Below are positions 37,846-50,427 of a DNA stretch of 64,000 bases, piece after piece. Under the pieces are notes generated by a model. It ran no database searches. It saw nothing but the letters and a program-made list of their open reading frames with translations, and was not told where the DNA came from. Position 1 is the first letter of the stretch. Each line of letters begins with the position of its first letter. Source of the stretch: Leptoclinus maculatus (Eukaryota; Chordata; Actinopteri; Perciformes; Stichaeidae); the NCBI GenBank assembly GCA_032191485.1, contig JAVDOI010000016.1, forward strand, positions 12,820,759 through 12,884,758. Reading direction: 5' to 3'. A program made the translations under genes and the position numbers.

Positions 37846-39165
37846 TGACAGGGGAGCAGCCAGGCGGCTGATTATGCCATTCGCTTCCGCACCCTAGCAG
37901 CGGACAGCCAGTGGAACTTTCCATCTCTGGCAGACGCCTTCTGGTTTGGACTCTCTGAGGAGATTAAGGATCAATTAGCACCTCTTGATTTACCCACAGA
38001 CCTGGAGGCCTTGGTGGCTCTGGTTGTCAAGATTCATGGGAGAAGAATGGAGAGACGCCAGGCCGAGAGGAGACCTCCCGGGCCCTGGGGGCAGTCCTCT
38101 CCACCACTTCAGCCAGACCTACGCCCTAGCTCCAGGTGGAACCGCCACGCCGGACCTACAGCGCCCCCTGGTGGAGTCCTCTTCCTGGGCTTCATCGTGT
38201 CACCAGGGAACATCCAGATGGATGGTGCCAAGGTTAGTGCTGTTACTGACTGGCCGGTCCCATCGGACCGAAAGCAACTACAAAGATTTCTGGGTTTCGC
38301 TAACTTTTATAGACGTTTTATTAGAAACTACAGTTCTGTGGCTGCCCCTCTCCATGACCTCACCTCTCCAGGCACCAGGTTCCTGTGGAACCCTCAAGCA
38401 GTGGAAGCATTCCAGGCCCTCAAGAGGCCCCCTGCAGCTGCAGCAGATCGTCATCTTTTACCATACAGAGACGTCTTATTAGATGCAAAGCAGCCAGTTA
38501 CACCTGATATCAATGTCAGATGTTGTGAACAGCTGTTTTTTTTGTCATTTGGTTGGTGAATATTACTGGTATATCATCCTATTCAGTGTGTATCTGTTGG
38601 GACGTCTAGAATCCGTCCCTTGAGAGGGGGGTTCTGTCACGATTTATGTTTTGATTTAGTTATTTATTCTGTTTTATTGAGATGTTCCATGTGTCTTGCA
38701 CTTTATTTCCTGCCTTTGTCTGTCTTACCCCTGTGATGGTCTGCCCTTCCCCTAATTAGACACTGCTGCATTCAATCACCTCCTCAGTCTGCTTCACTTC
38801 ACTTTCTGCCGCTGTCTGTTCCTCCCGTGATTGTCTGCCTCGCCCTTAATTGAAACCTGCTGTGTCTAATCACCTGCACCTTCCCTGTGTGTCCCTTGGC
38901 TCAGTGTTCGTTTGTCTTTGGTGTAACCTGGTCCGTCTGTCGTCTGCCTGCCATTTCCTCCCGGTACGTTTCGTGTCTGCTCCCCTTTGCCGTGTTCCCT
39001 GTTTCTTTGGCTGTTTTATTTTCATGGACTTGTGAGTCACATGTTTTTCTGTTGTATACTTTTTTGTTACAATTAAACCCACAATTATTCAACCCTCCAT
39101 TTCCCAAATCTCCCTGCATTTGGGTCCAGCCCTTTATTTTCTGCAAAAACCTCACACCCTCATCC
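37846..39165 (+). mobile_element. Ty3/gypsy LTR retrotransposon relic, internally deleted
   Basis: Fragment of a fish Ty3/gypsy element. Gag-like sequence (ADYAIRFRTLAADSQWNFPS, FWFGLSEEIKDQL) at about 37860-38080 passes in one frame into the C-terminal end of reverse transcriptase (FLGFIVSPGNIQMDGAKVSA, LQRFLGFANFYRRFIRNYSS, VAAPLHDLTS) at about 38160-38440. Protease and the RT active-site half are lost, as are RNase H and integrase. A purine-rich tract (TTGAGAGGGGGG, about 38620-38631) precedes the 3' LTR-like part. No 5' LTR was recognised, and the left boundary is uncertain (37740-37850). It cannot be autonomous. Confidence 0.85.
38635..39165 (+). repeat. 3' LTR-like segment of the gypsy relic
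   Basis: Begins TGTCACGATTTATG directly after the polypurine tract and ends near a 'tccctgcatttgggtccagc' motif typical of fish gypsy LTR ends. The terminal inverted end (...CGTGACA) is not intact, so the right edge is approximate. Confidence 0.6.
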
Positions 39166-39384
39166 GCACTTGATTATGGTTAACTGTGCATCAGTGCCAT
39201 GGGACAATTTACCTTTACATGAGTACATTTACTAAAACTTGACTGAACTTAAGGTGAGGGAAATTGGGGAAAAACTGCAAAATAATGCCCTAGTCCCCCT
39301 GTACTGTATCTAGGGGACAGTCACCTGCTTGTAAAGTGAGGGACCATTGAGCCACTAAATGTAAATGGTTGACATTACTGTACA

Positions 39385-39535
39385 TAATAGTACTTTTATC
39401 CAAAGTGCCTCACAATTTGCCTCAGACTGACCCATTCACCGACAGCAGGATGCAAGGTGCTGGTCTGACCATGAGAAGCAATTTGGGGTTCAGTGTCCTG
39501 CCCAAGGACACTTTGACACGTGGACAGGAGTAGCT
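39385..39535 (-). repeat. SINE/L2-like dispersed repeat
   Basis: Starts with 'cttttatccaaagtgcctca', the reverse complement of the common fish SINE tail. It continues to 'gcaatttggggttcagtgtc' and 'ctgcccaaggacactttgac', a widespread teleost repeat. Boundaries are approximate. Confidence 0.6.
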
Positions 39536-41223
39536 TCAATTTTACTAGACACTAAATACAACATCAAAGGCAAAATATTTGCATGTTCCAGGCATGCTTT
39601 ATCTAACAATGGTTTTAGTATTATTGTTATCTCTTGAATCACCAAGGAGTCTTTAGACCTTAATGTGTTCCTTAACAACTCGTAAATATTTAGATTTTAG
39701 CTTCCACTTTTCATAACTATAAGTTATGAAGGTTTTCTAGCCAAAGAACAATCTCTAGATTGAGATCTACAAGAAACAAGACACATAAGTGAAGAGCTTC
39801 AAAGGTGAAAGATAAAGTGACTGCAGTCTACAGGAAGCTGTATACACACTATGCATGTTCGTTATTAAGAGTCAGAAGGATCGTGTCACTTGTGTCTGAG
39901 AATGGAGGTTTTCAATTGTTTATGTATTTACATATTTCACAATTTCTGTAAATGTACCAGCTGTAAGATGAATAATGGTTTAGTTTTAATAATGTGTTGT
40001 ATACACATACACATCAATCCTTTAAAGGCTATAATTTCTATATTAAAGGATTGAGGATTGTGAGAATAACTTGTATTTGTTGTGTTTTTGGTGCAACCCT
40101 TTCTGCTGGCATACTCATAAAAAGTACATGATGACTATGTTCCTCAGGACACTGTGACCCTAAGTCAAAAGTTTCACATAACTGTCATTTGGCGCCAGTT
40201 ATGTTGATGATAAATGCAAAGCAAGCCTTGAGACACAGTATCACATTTTAACATGCGTAATGCCGAAATACTATTTAATTTTGAAGTTAAAAACATGGCA
40301 TTCAAGCCTACAAGATGGTGGGAACCTCAGGTAAAAACAAGGCATTAACAAACCTAAAAAATGCATTATGAATAATGGTGTTTGACAACCAGTGTCCTTT
40401 GCATGGGTAATGCTAAAGTTATGCATTGAGTTAGACAAAACACTCCCTTCAGTCTGCACAAGATAAGCTAGTAAAACTACCAAGCATGGTCACGATAGGA
40501 GGAGGACATAGCTAAGTAGGACTGATAGTGCCAACTGTCTCTTTACTTTTTGCTGTACTTCCACTGGATGGCGGCAAAGTGAGATAAAAGCAAGAGCATA
40601 AAACTGTATTTAATTAATAGGCTTCAACATATTTAATAACCATGAGCAATGAAAAGTAAATAGGCCAAACCATGCAAAGAAACACTATTCTATAGGGCAA
40701 TTTTCAGACATCTGATACAGGTTATATGTATTTGTCTGTTCAAGCCTTTAAAGATTGAACGTAAAGTCAAATATATCATTAAGTGTATACAGTCTGCTTT
40801 GCTTTAATAATTAGGCTTTTCTCGTTCAAGGCACCAACAGCCTATCGCACCCGAAATGCCAGCACGTTATTAATACAGTCCAACAAGAGCACAAAATGTG
40901 TGCTCGTTTTGTTCGTACGCCGTTATTGAGCAACACTATTATTTCCAACAGCACTGGAAGGCAGCAACAGTTCCGAGGAAGTGGGGGTTTTGAAGCTGAT
41001 CTGCAGTCTGTTATTTAAACGCCTCCCCGTAGACGTTGGCCAACACTGGTTGCGAAAAAACCGATTCTAAGTCAGCACTTACAGAAAGCACCGCTCAGGA
41101 AGGCAGGAAGTCAAACTTGTCACTTCTGCGGTCAAAACTTTCAGACGTAAATATCAGACGTACAGTTGGAAATATAGACATTGTGACTTCTCCTGCCCTT
41201 CTGCTCGCTAACAGCCTGTAGCG
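39536..41223. other. Upstream region of sft2d1
   Basis: No coding exon recognised. The GC content rises near 41030-41223, which should contain the sft2d1 promoter and 5' UTR. I could not place a start site. Confidence 0.5.
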
Positions 41224-44200
41224 ATGGACAAGCTTCGTCGTGTGTTAAGCGGCCACGAGGAGAACGAAGAGCTGGGTCTCACTGACCAGGTAACTGTATG
41301 ACAGCTACACGCTGCTAACGCTAACTCTGTGCCACGTTAAGTGGATAACATGTAATAATAATGTGAATTGTGCTAGTTTCTTTTCCTGTCTGAGATTGGG
41401 CGTTACCTGCTTTCAACGTTAAAGTGGTTTGTTATCTTACAGTTAACGTGAGGTTAGCTTACGCTGGTTAGCTATATTATTAAGTAGTGATAGCATTTCA
41501 TAAACATTACGTTAGCTAACATAGCAGTTTCGTTATCATGTTTCCTTTCGGAGTCTGTTTAAGCAAACACTGAAGCTAACTTTAACTAGCATATGTTTCT
41601 GGCAGCATTCAATAAATTGTGTTTGTCTATTTACACTTTTTACACGCCTATCCGATGAGGAGGACACGGGGTAAGATGCTGACTTGAACACTGTTTTTAT
41701 AATAGGTTACGTGATTGTAACTCTTTACTTTGAACCTCTTGCAAAGTTAAAGTTTCACCCTGGCACACCATAGTCTGCCAAGTTTGCAATTCTGCATTTT
41801 CTTGCAGATTCTTCTGTACAGTTTGGTACGTATCCCTTCTGGGGTCACGTGGTACAAAAAGAAAAAAAAACTCGAAACACATGTAGTTTATTTTTCTATC
41901 ATGTGACCCAAGAGGTGCTCCGTAGTTTGGTTGTCTTGGTTCTTTTGCCTAAATTCAGTGTACAGAGTAATGCTCTCTGTCTGTAACGTAGACCTGTGCC
42001 GTGTGTGTTTGTGTTTAAAGATATTATTGTCGCTGGGTGTTCTCTGTTTGGCTCTAGCCAACATGGTTAAATCCCCAGTAGAAAGCCTGTGGGTCTTTCT
42101 GCGGGTCAGTAGACTCGTCTTGTGACATCCTCCCATTGTTCTCACCAGGTCCTCGATGCCAGCACTCTCAGCTACAGCACCAGGGTGAAATGGTTTGTCA
42201 TATGCTTTGCTGGAGGCATCCTGTGTTCAATACTCGTGAGTGTCTCTGCCTCTCATGTTGAAAAAGGCATCTTTTATGTTCTGTTGGACTTCATACTGAC
42301 ATTAGGAATGCAGAGCAGACGTAACACTATTACTGTTGTTAGGAATGGTCCAAGTTATCTTTTTCTTGTGCTTTGTTGGATTTATAGGCTCCATGAAACT
42401 CTCAAACTAACATGACTCAGCGCAAATACCATCAAGACAAATTCCTGTTGTCTTGCACACTTGCAGATGATAGTGACTGACACATGTCACTTACACTGAA
42501 TTAGCACTTAATGTCAAATGACAGGAAGTGTTGTCGCTGGCAGCACTTGCTGATAACACTTTGAAGCCACCACATAGTGATTCACTCTGACAAAGCCCCA
42601 GCAGAACCCATGTAAGCCTGGGTGGTGAAAGTCACCGAGTCGGGCGCTGAGCCACAAGGGCTGCCCCGTGTTCCCCTTTTTCTGTAGAAATAAGCAATGT
42701 CCAGAATCTGCTCCTTCTGTGAGATGCAGTTATTATCTGCAGGTTATTTAAATGTTTCTTGTGCATACTCTGTTCACACTCACAGCGTGACACTAGTCTC
42801 TTTCACTGAAAGTGGTCCAGATAGTGGGCATTCATGACACACAGGCGGCGAATCATAACAAAGCCTCGTATAGTATTCTGCCACTAGGGGGAGCCCATCG
42901 TGTGTCAGTAAAACCTAAGGACAGCTCGCAGAAGTCCTTGTTGCTTTTTGTTTGTTCTAAGAAAAATAAATGACATAGATGTAAGCCTTCAATCATATCA
43001 GAATCCAGGACTCATTTAGATACTTTCCACTTATCCCTATTTTAAAGTTTGGTGACATTATTCTGTGTAGCTGACGGAGACTTCTTTGCTGTTTTCTCAG
43101 GGTTCAGCACTGCTGTTCCTTCCCAATGGATTAAAGCTTTTCGCCGTCTTCTACACTATAGGGAACATCGCAGCTCTTTCCAGGTAAATCCAGATCAAAC
43201 TGGCCGGTCAGATGATTGTAATGACTCGATATAGTGAGTATGGCTCACTGCCAGGAATACAACAAATGATGAGCATCAGACTCATAAACTTGATGCCTTG
43301 ATGACTGACACACTGCTCTGTTACAGTCGTCCTTGGCACACCTACACATTTCTCCCAAGTTTTTGCTTGTGAACTGTTTATAAAGAAGACACACCAAGTA
43401 CTGTAATTATGGCAGTTATTTACCGTCTTACCCTCTGTGCACTCATCAGCTGTGGGGTTAGGGTTAGGGTGCCTGAGGAACCATGAGATGTTTCTGATTT
43501 ATATGATAAACAGTGGTGACTACTGGTTCTGCACCAGACTATAGGATTATAGCGAAAATTATAATCTCCATCATTTAATCAGATTAGCATTAGTATAATT
43601 GTACTTTTTTTTTTTTTTTTAGTATAATGACAATCTAAATGAGCAGAGAACTGCCTTCGCAGTAACAAGGCACTTAGTAAACCTAAACATTTAAATCTCC
43701 AGAGACCTGTAATCACTACATGCATAACACAAAATGGTTAGACACTCTGTTTGCAAAGGGTTAATACTGCACCGAATTTAGTTTATTTAATTGTGTTCTG
43801 TATTATTAGGTAATTAATTCTGCCCTGCAGATTATTTGTATGTTGCTTGAAAGTCAGTAGACTGGTCAGTGTGAACAGACTGGCTTCCTGTCTCCCCAAA
43901 CTGTTTGGTTTCTACCCGTCTCTACTGTGCATTAGTGTTTGTTCTCTTATTATTATCTGTATAAGAGCATTGCATACAAGGTTAATTCCATCCCAGTGAC
44001 AGGCCATACTCTTAAATCTCTCATCACAGTACACCGCCAATATCTCTTTCTTTGTACATTATTATTCTTCTTTACAGAAAACTAAACTTGTCGCTGAGCA
44101 CAATGACAGTGTAAAAGTTTCCTTTTTGTAGTGTGACATTAATTCAGCCGGTACTAGTAGGATCTGGCTGTGTGCGCTAATAATGCTGCAATATTAGGAT

Positions 44201-45259
44201 TATATTTTCTATCACTAGATATCAACATCCTCCTGGATTTTACAACATTTTGGATTATTTGGTCTCGATAAGCCACGGGCTAAATCTAATCCAGATGTCT
44301 TTGACTTCTCTGACAGTGAACCGTTGATGAGGGGATTTTTTAAAGATGAGGCCGTCTATTGTCTGGTATCATATGTCCAGACGGTTTAGGTGCATCAAGA
44401 CACTGGGTCACCGTCTGCTTTCATAGCCCAGGTTACCGACCCAAACCAAGCCAGTGTCATATTTGAAGGAGCTTAATACAATTTTCATCTTTTATGTGAT
44501 TTTGACTGCGAGAAGATAACACTACAGCATTGGTTTCATATTGTCAATGGTATCGTTGCTCCCTGTACCGCAGTAGCAGCATGTGCGTGGACATCATTAG
44601 TGTCATAATGATCGGTTGATTAAAAAGCGTCCATCCCTCTCAGCTGACCGGTACAAAGTGTCTGCGTCAACACAGACGGCTCTGATGTCTCACCTAACAG
44701 ACTCCCTCTGCCCACTCGGCTCCGCTGAGCCCAGAGCTGCGTGACTCGTCGGCGGGGAAAGCCTTTGTCTTGTTACATTTACTGACGTCACGCATGCATC
44801 ATGTAGGAGGTCTGAAATGTGTCACTGTGGTGTCGGGCATGAAATATTTACCCCTGATTAAGTGCAGCATGGAGTGTACATTTGGTTATGGTGGCGACAC
44901 TCTTCTGATGTCAGTCGGAAGAGATTTGTTTGTGTGTACGAAGACTTTTTACTGAAATCCACCGTGACCAAAGGTTTATATTATAAGATTTTCATTTTTT
45001 GATGTTAGATTTATGGAATAAACACAGATTTTAGACCCTAAATATTCAATATTCATGGAGGCGTAACAATATGTGTGTATTGTGTCTGTCACAGCTGACC
45101 ACAAATATAATATTTGTAGTTCATCACTTTCAAAGGAGCGACTGAAAACACTAAAAAAGCAGTTTTTTAATACGTTGCCTTGGTAACTAGCATTAGCACA
45201 TCATCCACCATGCTGAATGGACAAAGAAACAAATTCCACTTTAACAACTTAAACACGCG

Positions 45260-45305
<46 letters not shown>

Positions 45306-47101
45306 CTCGGCTGCACTACTCTCTAGAAAGAGCTACGAAAATAAATGAAAACAAAACATGCTGGTAAAAAGATTATTGATTCATCTTTTCAATGTACATT
45401 TTTGCTGATGTATAAAAAATGTAATTATTTTGTTTTTGTTTCTCTACAGCACCTGCTTCCTCATGGGACCACTAAAACAGCTGAAGCGCATGTTTGAACC
45501 AAAAAGACTGATAGCCACCATTGTCATGCTGGTAAATACCGTGTGCTTCACTGTTACTCTGAAGCTTAAGTTGAGCCAGATGCTTCACTCATGTTTTATC
45601 TTACTTACCTTATTATAGTAGGTAATAGATTACATCTTCTCTGATTCCTTGTTGACATGAGGCCACGATGCGTTTACTTTGTTTCTGACTCCACACAGAT
45701 TTTTTTATTTTTTTTGTTGGCAAATTTGTTGTTGTTAGAACTTTAATATTTTATGTGAAATACTGAAAGAAATCAAGTGTGAGATGGTGAACGTCATTCT
45801 GCCAGCGGACCAGAAGATAACCTTTCCTCTCTCCTTCCTTCAGCTCTGCCTTGTCTTAACTCTTTGTGCAGTGTTTTGGGTAAGTAGTCAACATGTGGTT
45901 TTTAAAGCCGGTTACAGTCTTTATTGTTTTAGCGCGGTGTTTTTAACTATTCTGATTACCGTTTTGTGTTTTTTTTTCTTTTACAGTGGCATAAAAAGGG
46001 GCTTGCTATCATCTTCTGTATTATGCAGTTTTTGGCAATGACATGGTAAGTGTGACCAGTCACCTCTCTCTCTCCGCTGTGGCACAGTTTGAAATGAATT
46101 TACTCATCACTCACACCTACTCAGTTGAAGCTGTCTTTCCGCTTCAGCTGCTTTGCCTCACAAGAAATGTCTGAGTCGAGTTAATCACGCTGCTCTTGTA
46201 GCACGTGCACAAGCAACGTATCTTTTCAGGGTAGTTCAAGCTTTTTGTTACTTGACTATAAAGTGTAAATATACCATGGAAGGGTCAAATGATGAAATTA
46301 AGATGCCCACATAAGATAAAACAAAATCTCTGACTCCCGAGCAGTCAGTGACTCACCTGTTGAGTCAGTCCGGTTGTAAGAAGACTGGTACGTAGGTTGC
46401 CAGGCGTTGTGGTACAGTAGGTCAGTATATTTCTGGCCTGTAGTGCCAGTGTGGATGTACTTAGAGACGTAGAGACAGACGGCTGTTACCGCCTGTGGTG
46501 TTTACACACAAAGTCGCTGGCAGCTGTCTCTGGGGTCATTACTATACTGCTAAGATCACAGGTAAATGGTTCATTGAGAATACATGGCACCCCTGGGTCC
46601 TCGAGTACGTAAAATATAAACCTGATTAACCGTAAAGATACAAAAATGTAACTAACTTTTAGTTGCTAGTTTTAAGTATGGCTGTCTACATGCTGCAGAT
46701 AACTCTGACTACGATTCAGTAAAGAGTGTGGTACTGTTAGCAGTGAATAGTAAGACCTGTGAGTGATGTGCATGGGCATGTCAGCACTTGTATGTTCCTT
46801 AGTTTGAACATATTTGCGCAGCAGTAACACATGACATAGAAACACAACCCCCCCCTAACTGAGCAGCACAGTGTGTCCGCCTCATAACCGGACTGCTTTT
46901 GCACCGACATGTACGATGTTGTGCGTGCACTTCCGCTCTGCCTGCTTTCTCAGAGGCGTCCCCATGGTAACCACAAGTCACACATCTCGAGCTCATTCTC
47001 AACAGACGGGGGGGCCATAGTGCACAGTGCACTCCCACACAGGCACTCAGACGTCTGTGTGAAGGTGGTTCTGTAATAAGTAGTCGACACATACCACACG
47101 C

Positions 47102-47192
<91 letters not shown>

Positions 47193-50100
47193 GGGGCAAG
47201 GTCCGGTCCTCAGGCTGAGTTGTGTAAAGTGACCGTATCACACTGACGCACTGCTGACTCAACACAGAGCATGGCAGGCAGTGGGAAGTTAGTACAACAC
47301 ATCTGCACTTCTAGCTTTTCAATGAACTTGTTTAGTTTAGATATTCCGAACATTCACGTGAGAGATGTTTGCAGCACTTCTAATAATTGTTGAAGCTCAC
47401 AGATGAGGGTTTCCTGCTCACTGGTGGTCAAATAAGATGGCAGTCAGTTAATCATTCAACTGCTGTACCAGATTCCTCACATATTTCAAATATATTGGGT
47501 GTTTGATTTGATTTTTTTGGTGCTTAACTTCAGCTGTAATCATTTCCAATACCCGGTGTTGTGTGTTTTTTGTTGTGCTCTGTGTTTGGCTCCCAATCTG
47601 TCTGAACTCATTAGTCAAAAGATTACAGTGGATCCAATTCATTCACAATCACGTTTTGTTAATCCACTCGATGTCAAAGACCCCTCAGTCCAATGATTAC
47701 TGCTTCCGTTTTAACACATTTTACATTTGGGTTTTCTGCTCATAAGGAAACTATTATCATGCAGCTAATACGACCTAAATCTACTTCAAGACCGGCATTA
47801 TTTGTGGTGTTATTTTATCCTTTTAATCTATAATCTCTTTGACATCACATCATTACGAACGCATGACGTCATTCAGACGAGCGTTGTTGATAAAACGTGT
47901 GAACCGTAAGTTAAGATCCTGGGATGTGTTGAATGAGAGGAACATGTGTTTGAACATCCACGTAATGACAAAGCTTTTGAAAGATGAAATGTGGCCGCAT
48001 AGCGTGCACAAACAAAATGTGACTTTGAAGCCATCTAAGGGAAACATTACACATTCACATCACATACTATGTGATATGAATACTAGTACTGCATTTTATG
48101 AATATCTTTCTGTTTAGTTTGACCTGCTCAGTCTAAATGTCTTCTTCTACAGGCAGTAACTTCTTTTGTGTTTTTCTGTTTCAGGTATAGCATCTCTTAC
48201 ATTCCATTTGCCAGGTGAGACAACTTGATTATATGCTTAATGTTCTGTCTGCGTCGACTTTGAGGTGTCCGGTTCTAAGTGTTGCTTCCTGAATTCACTC
48301 AATCTATAAGAGCCACTCTCAACCATTCCCTGTTTACAAATGAAAAACTAACTGGAGAGAATACCGTGTGTGACCCCTCAATGAAAACATGTTTTCATTT
48401 ATCTCTAAACACTGTTTGACCCAACCATATGGCTGTAATCCCCCCCCCCCCCCTCCCAAAAGACTAGTGCAGGCACTTAGTGTCAAGCAAATGGCAGCTT
48501 GTTGTTTCACGCTCGTCTGTGCTTTAGCCCTGTGACGCTATTTTGCTTCATCCATAATATCTCAATGAAATCATTTCCTGTGCAATAATGCTCTTTCAGC
48601 CAGATTTACCTCAATATTTATCTCCCAAATGTAGCTTTTATATGACTTGGGATGAGCTTATGTTAAGCTCTATAGGGTCGAAGCTCATTGCAACATTTTG
48701 ATTAGATCAAGACCCAAATAGCCTGTCGTGCATAAGAGAAGAGGATCAAAAACCTACTTGCTTTGTCTTTATCCTAGATAATGTGCGATATAGAGCCTAA
48801 AAGCACTGAAATCAAGATTTATTTAGTCATTTCTTCAGAGTACACCGTAGTAAAGAATTTGAATTGAAAGGAAATACTCCCCTATACTCGGATGTTCACT
48901 TCTCAAATCGTCCCATGCGGTGTACCACCTCAGTGCTTTCCTCAAACCGAGCACAAGGTGTGATGTTGCTTTGTCAGACCAGCTGTGAGAAGGGTTGTGT
49001 CTCATTTGGTGAGAGGTCCAAAGCCCCCCCCCCCCACACACCGCTCCCAGCCCAAATGCCTTGTGTATTTGGGCGACCCTATAATCCATGCTGACAGCTG
49101 AGAGACGTCCCATAACCACCCAGAGTCCCTCCCCCCTCCCCCAACCCAAATGCTAATAACAATACAAAGCTGGGACAAAGACCTTTTTGCCGTGCCAGCC
49201 TTCCAAAAACCAAATTCCTCCAGATGAATTCAACTCTGACTGCCAGACCTTGAGCTGAATATTGAAATCCTGACGATCACTTATTTATTTCTTTGTCCTT
49301 TGTTGTTGTATCTTGTACTTTTTGTGTCGACACATTACTGTCCTCTCTCTCTTTAAGCTTCTTACTTTAATCCATTTTTAATTTCATTTAGATGTAATCA
49401 TTTATCGCTTTATTGTTTGCCATGTTGTAACGGAGCAGCATATTTTGATCACAGATCTCGATCCCTCTGAGTTGAAGTATTAGAAAGCATTAGACTGCAG
49501 TCTCTCCCTTTTCCGGTCTGTGGTCAAACAAACGGGATACCTGGTGAGCCACAACACCACATGGCCAATGGACTTGATCTTTTAATGTGTTTTACTTTGT
49601 TGCCTATTTATAACCTCTAATACCAAGGTACTGAAACCTGCTGCATGTGCACTTCCCACAGTGCTTTAAGGCTACTGTTGCGCTCGTGTTTAATCAGAAA
49701 TGGGGCGGGAAAGTCCCTGAGACTGATCATTTATTCATGCTGTTTTTGGGAAGCAAAATAGCGTCAAGCTTCAAGTGATTATATGAAAAACAAACCTCAG
49801 GCTGTATGGCAGGAAGAGGATTCTGGTGTTGAATGTTTTTTTGTTTGTACATCAGAGGGACGACCCAAAGCATTTGAAGGAGCAGGTCTCCTGTCTGACC
49901 TCCTCCCTCCTTCCTACCCTCCTCCCCCCTCAGACTGCTTATGATCCCCCCTTCTCCTTTTAACCTTGACTGGTCCCACACCTCCTCCACTGAAACTTGA
50001 CTGGCTAGAGGCAAAGTCTGCATAGCAACACACCGATAGCAAGAGCAAAACGGTGTGGGGGGGGGGGGGATGGAGCAGGCAACGACTGTCTGTGGTTACC

Positions 50101-50427
50101 ATGGCGATCGCTCATATTGCATCATCCCTCATCGTACCTGGAGGAAGGGAGCCCCCATCACTCTGAGCATGTGGTGCTTCCCCACCAAAACACACTCACT
50201 TATTCATGACGAGCCCAACCCGAATCATCTCAACAAAGGGCGGAAGTGCTTTTTGTGTCTCTTTTCGTTTCGTACGCATGACAACATTTTGCCTCTGCTT
50301 TATTATTATTTTTAAAAACACTCTTTTGTGTTATTTCTTGTCTTCTTTGCATTGTTTATGATGCTGGCTCTTTTTTTCTCTCTACAGGGATGCTGTGATG
50401 AAATGCTTCACAACGTGCCTGAGTTAG
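41224..50427 (+). CDS. sft2d1: SFT2 domain-containing protein 1, complete gene
   Basis: Small four-helix membrane protein related to yeast Sft2, which acts in retrograde endosome-to-Golgi vesicle fusion. Eight exons: 41224-41289, 42149-42235, 43101-43183, 45450-45531, 45844-45879, 45987-46045, 48185-48214 and 50388-50427. They total 483 bases, 160 residues. The protein begins MDKLRRVLSG and contains LTDQVLDASTLS, RVKWFVICFAGG, FAVFYTIGNIAAL, CFLMGPLKQLKRMFEPKR, FWWHKKGLAIIFCILQFLAM and SYIPFARDAVMKC. LTDQVLDASTLS and KWFVICF match SFT2D1 better than SFT2D2. The neighbour prr18, on the same strand, also fits human 6q27. Introns are long and hold microsatellites. Confidence 0.95.
45264..45303. 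repeat. (CA)n microsatellite
   Basis: About 20 CA units in the sft2d1 intron before the CFLMGP exon. Confidence 0.95.
47107..47190. repeat. Long (CA)n microsatellite
   Basis: About 42 uninterrupted CA units in the sft2d1 intron between 46046 and 48184. Cysteine/valine-repeat open frames on the minus strand here are artefacts of the repeat. Confidence 0.97.

Noticed and set aside
43453..43470. TTAGGG-like repeats suggesting an interstitial telomere
   Set aside because: Only two to three units are present, within chance expectation.
46799..47265. Cys/Val-repeat open frames
   Set aside because: They are translations of the long CA microsatellite.
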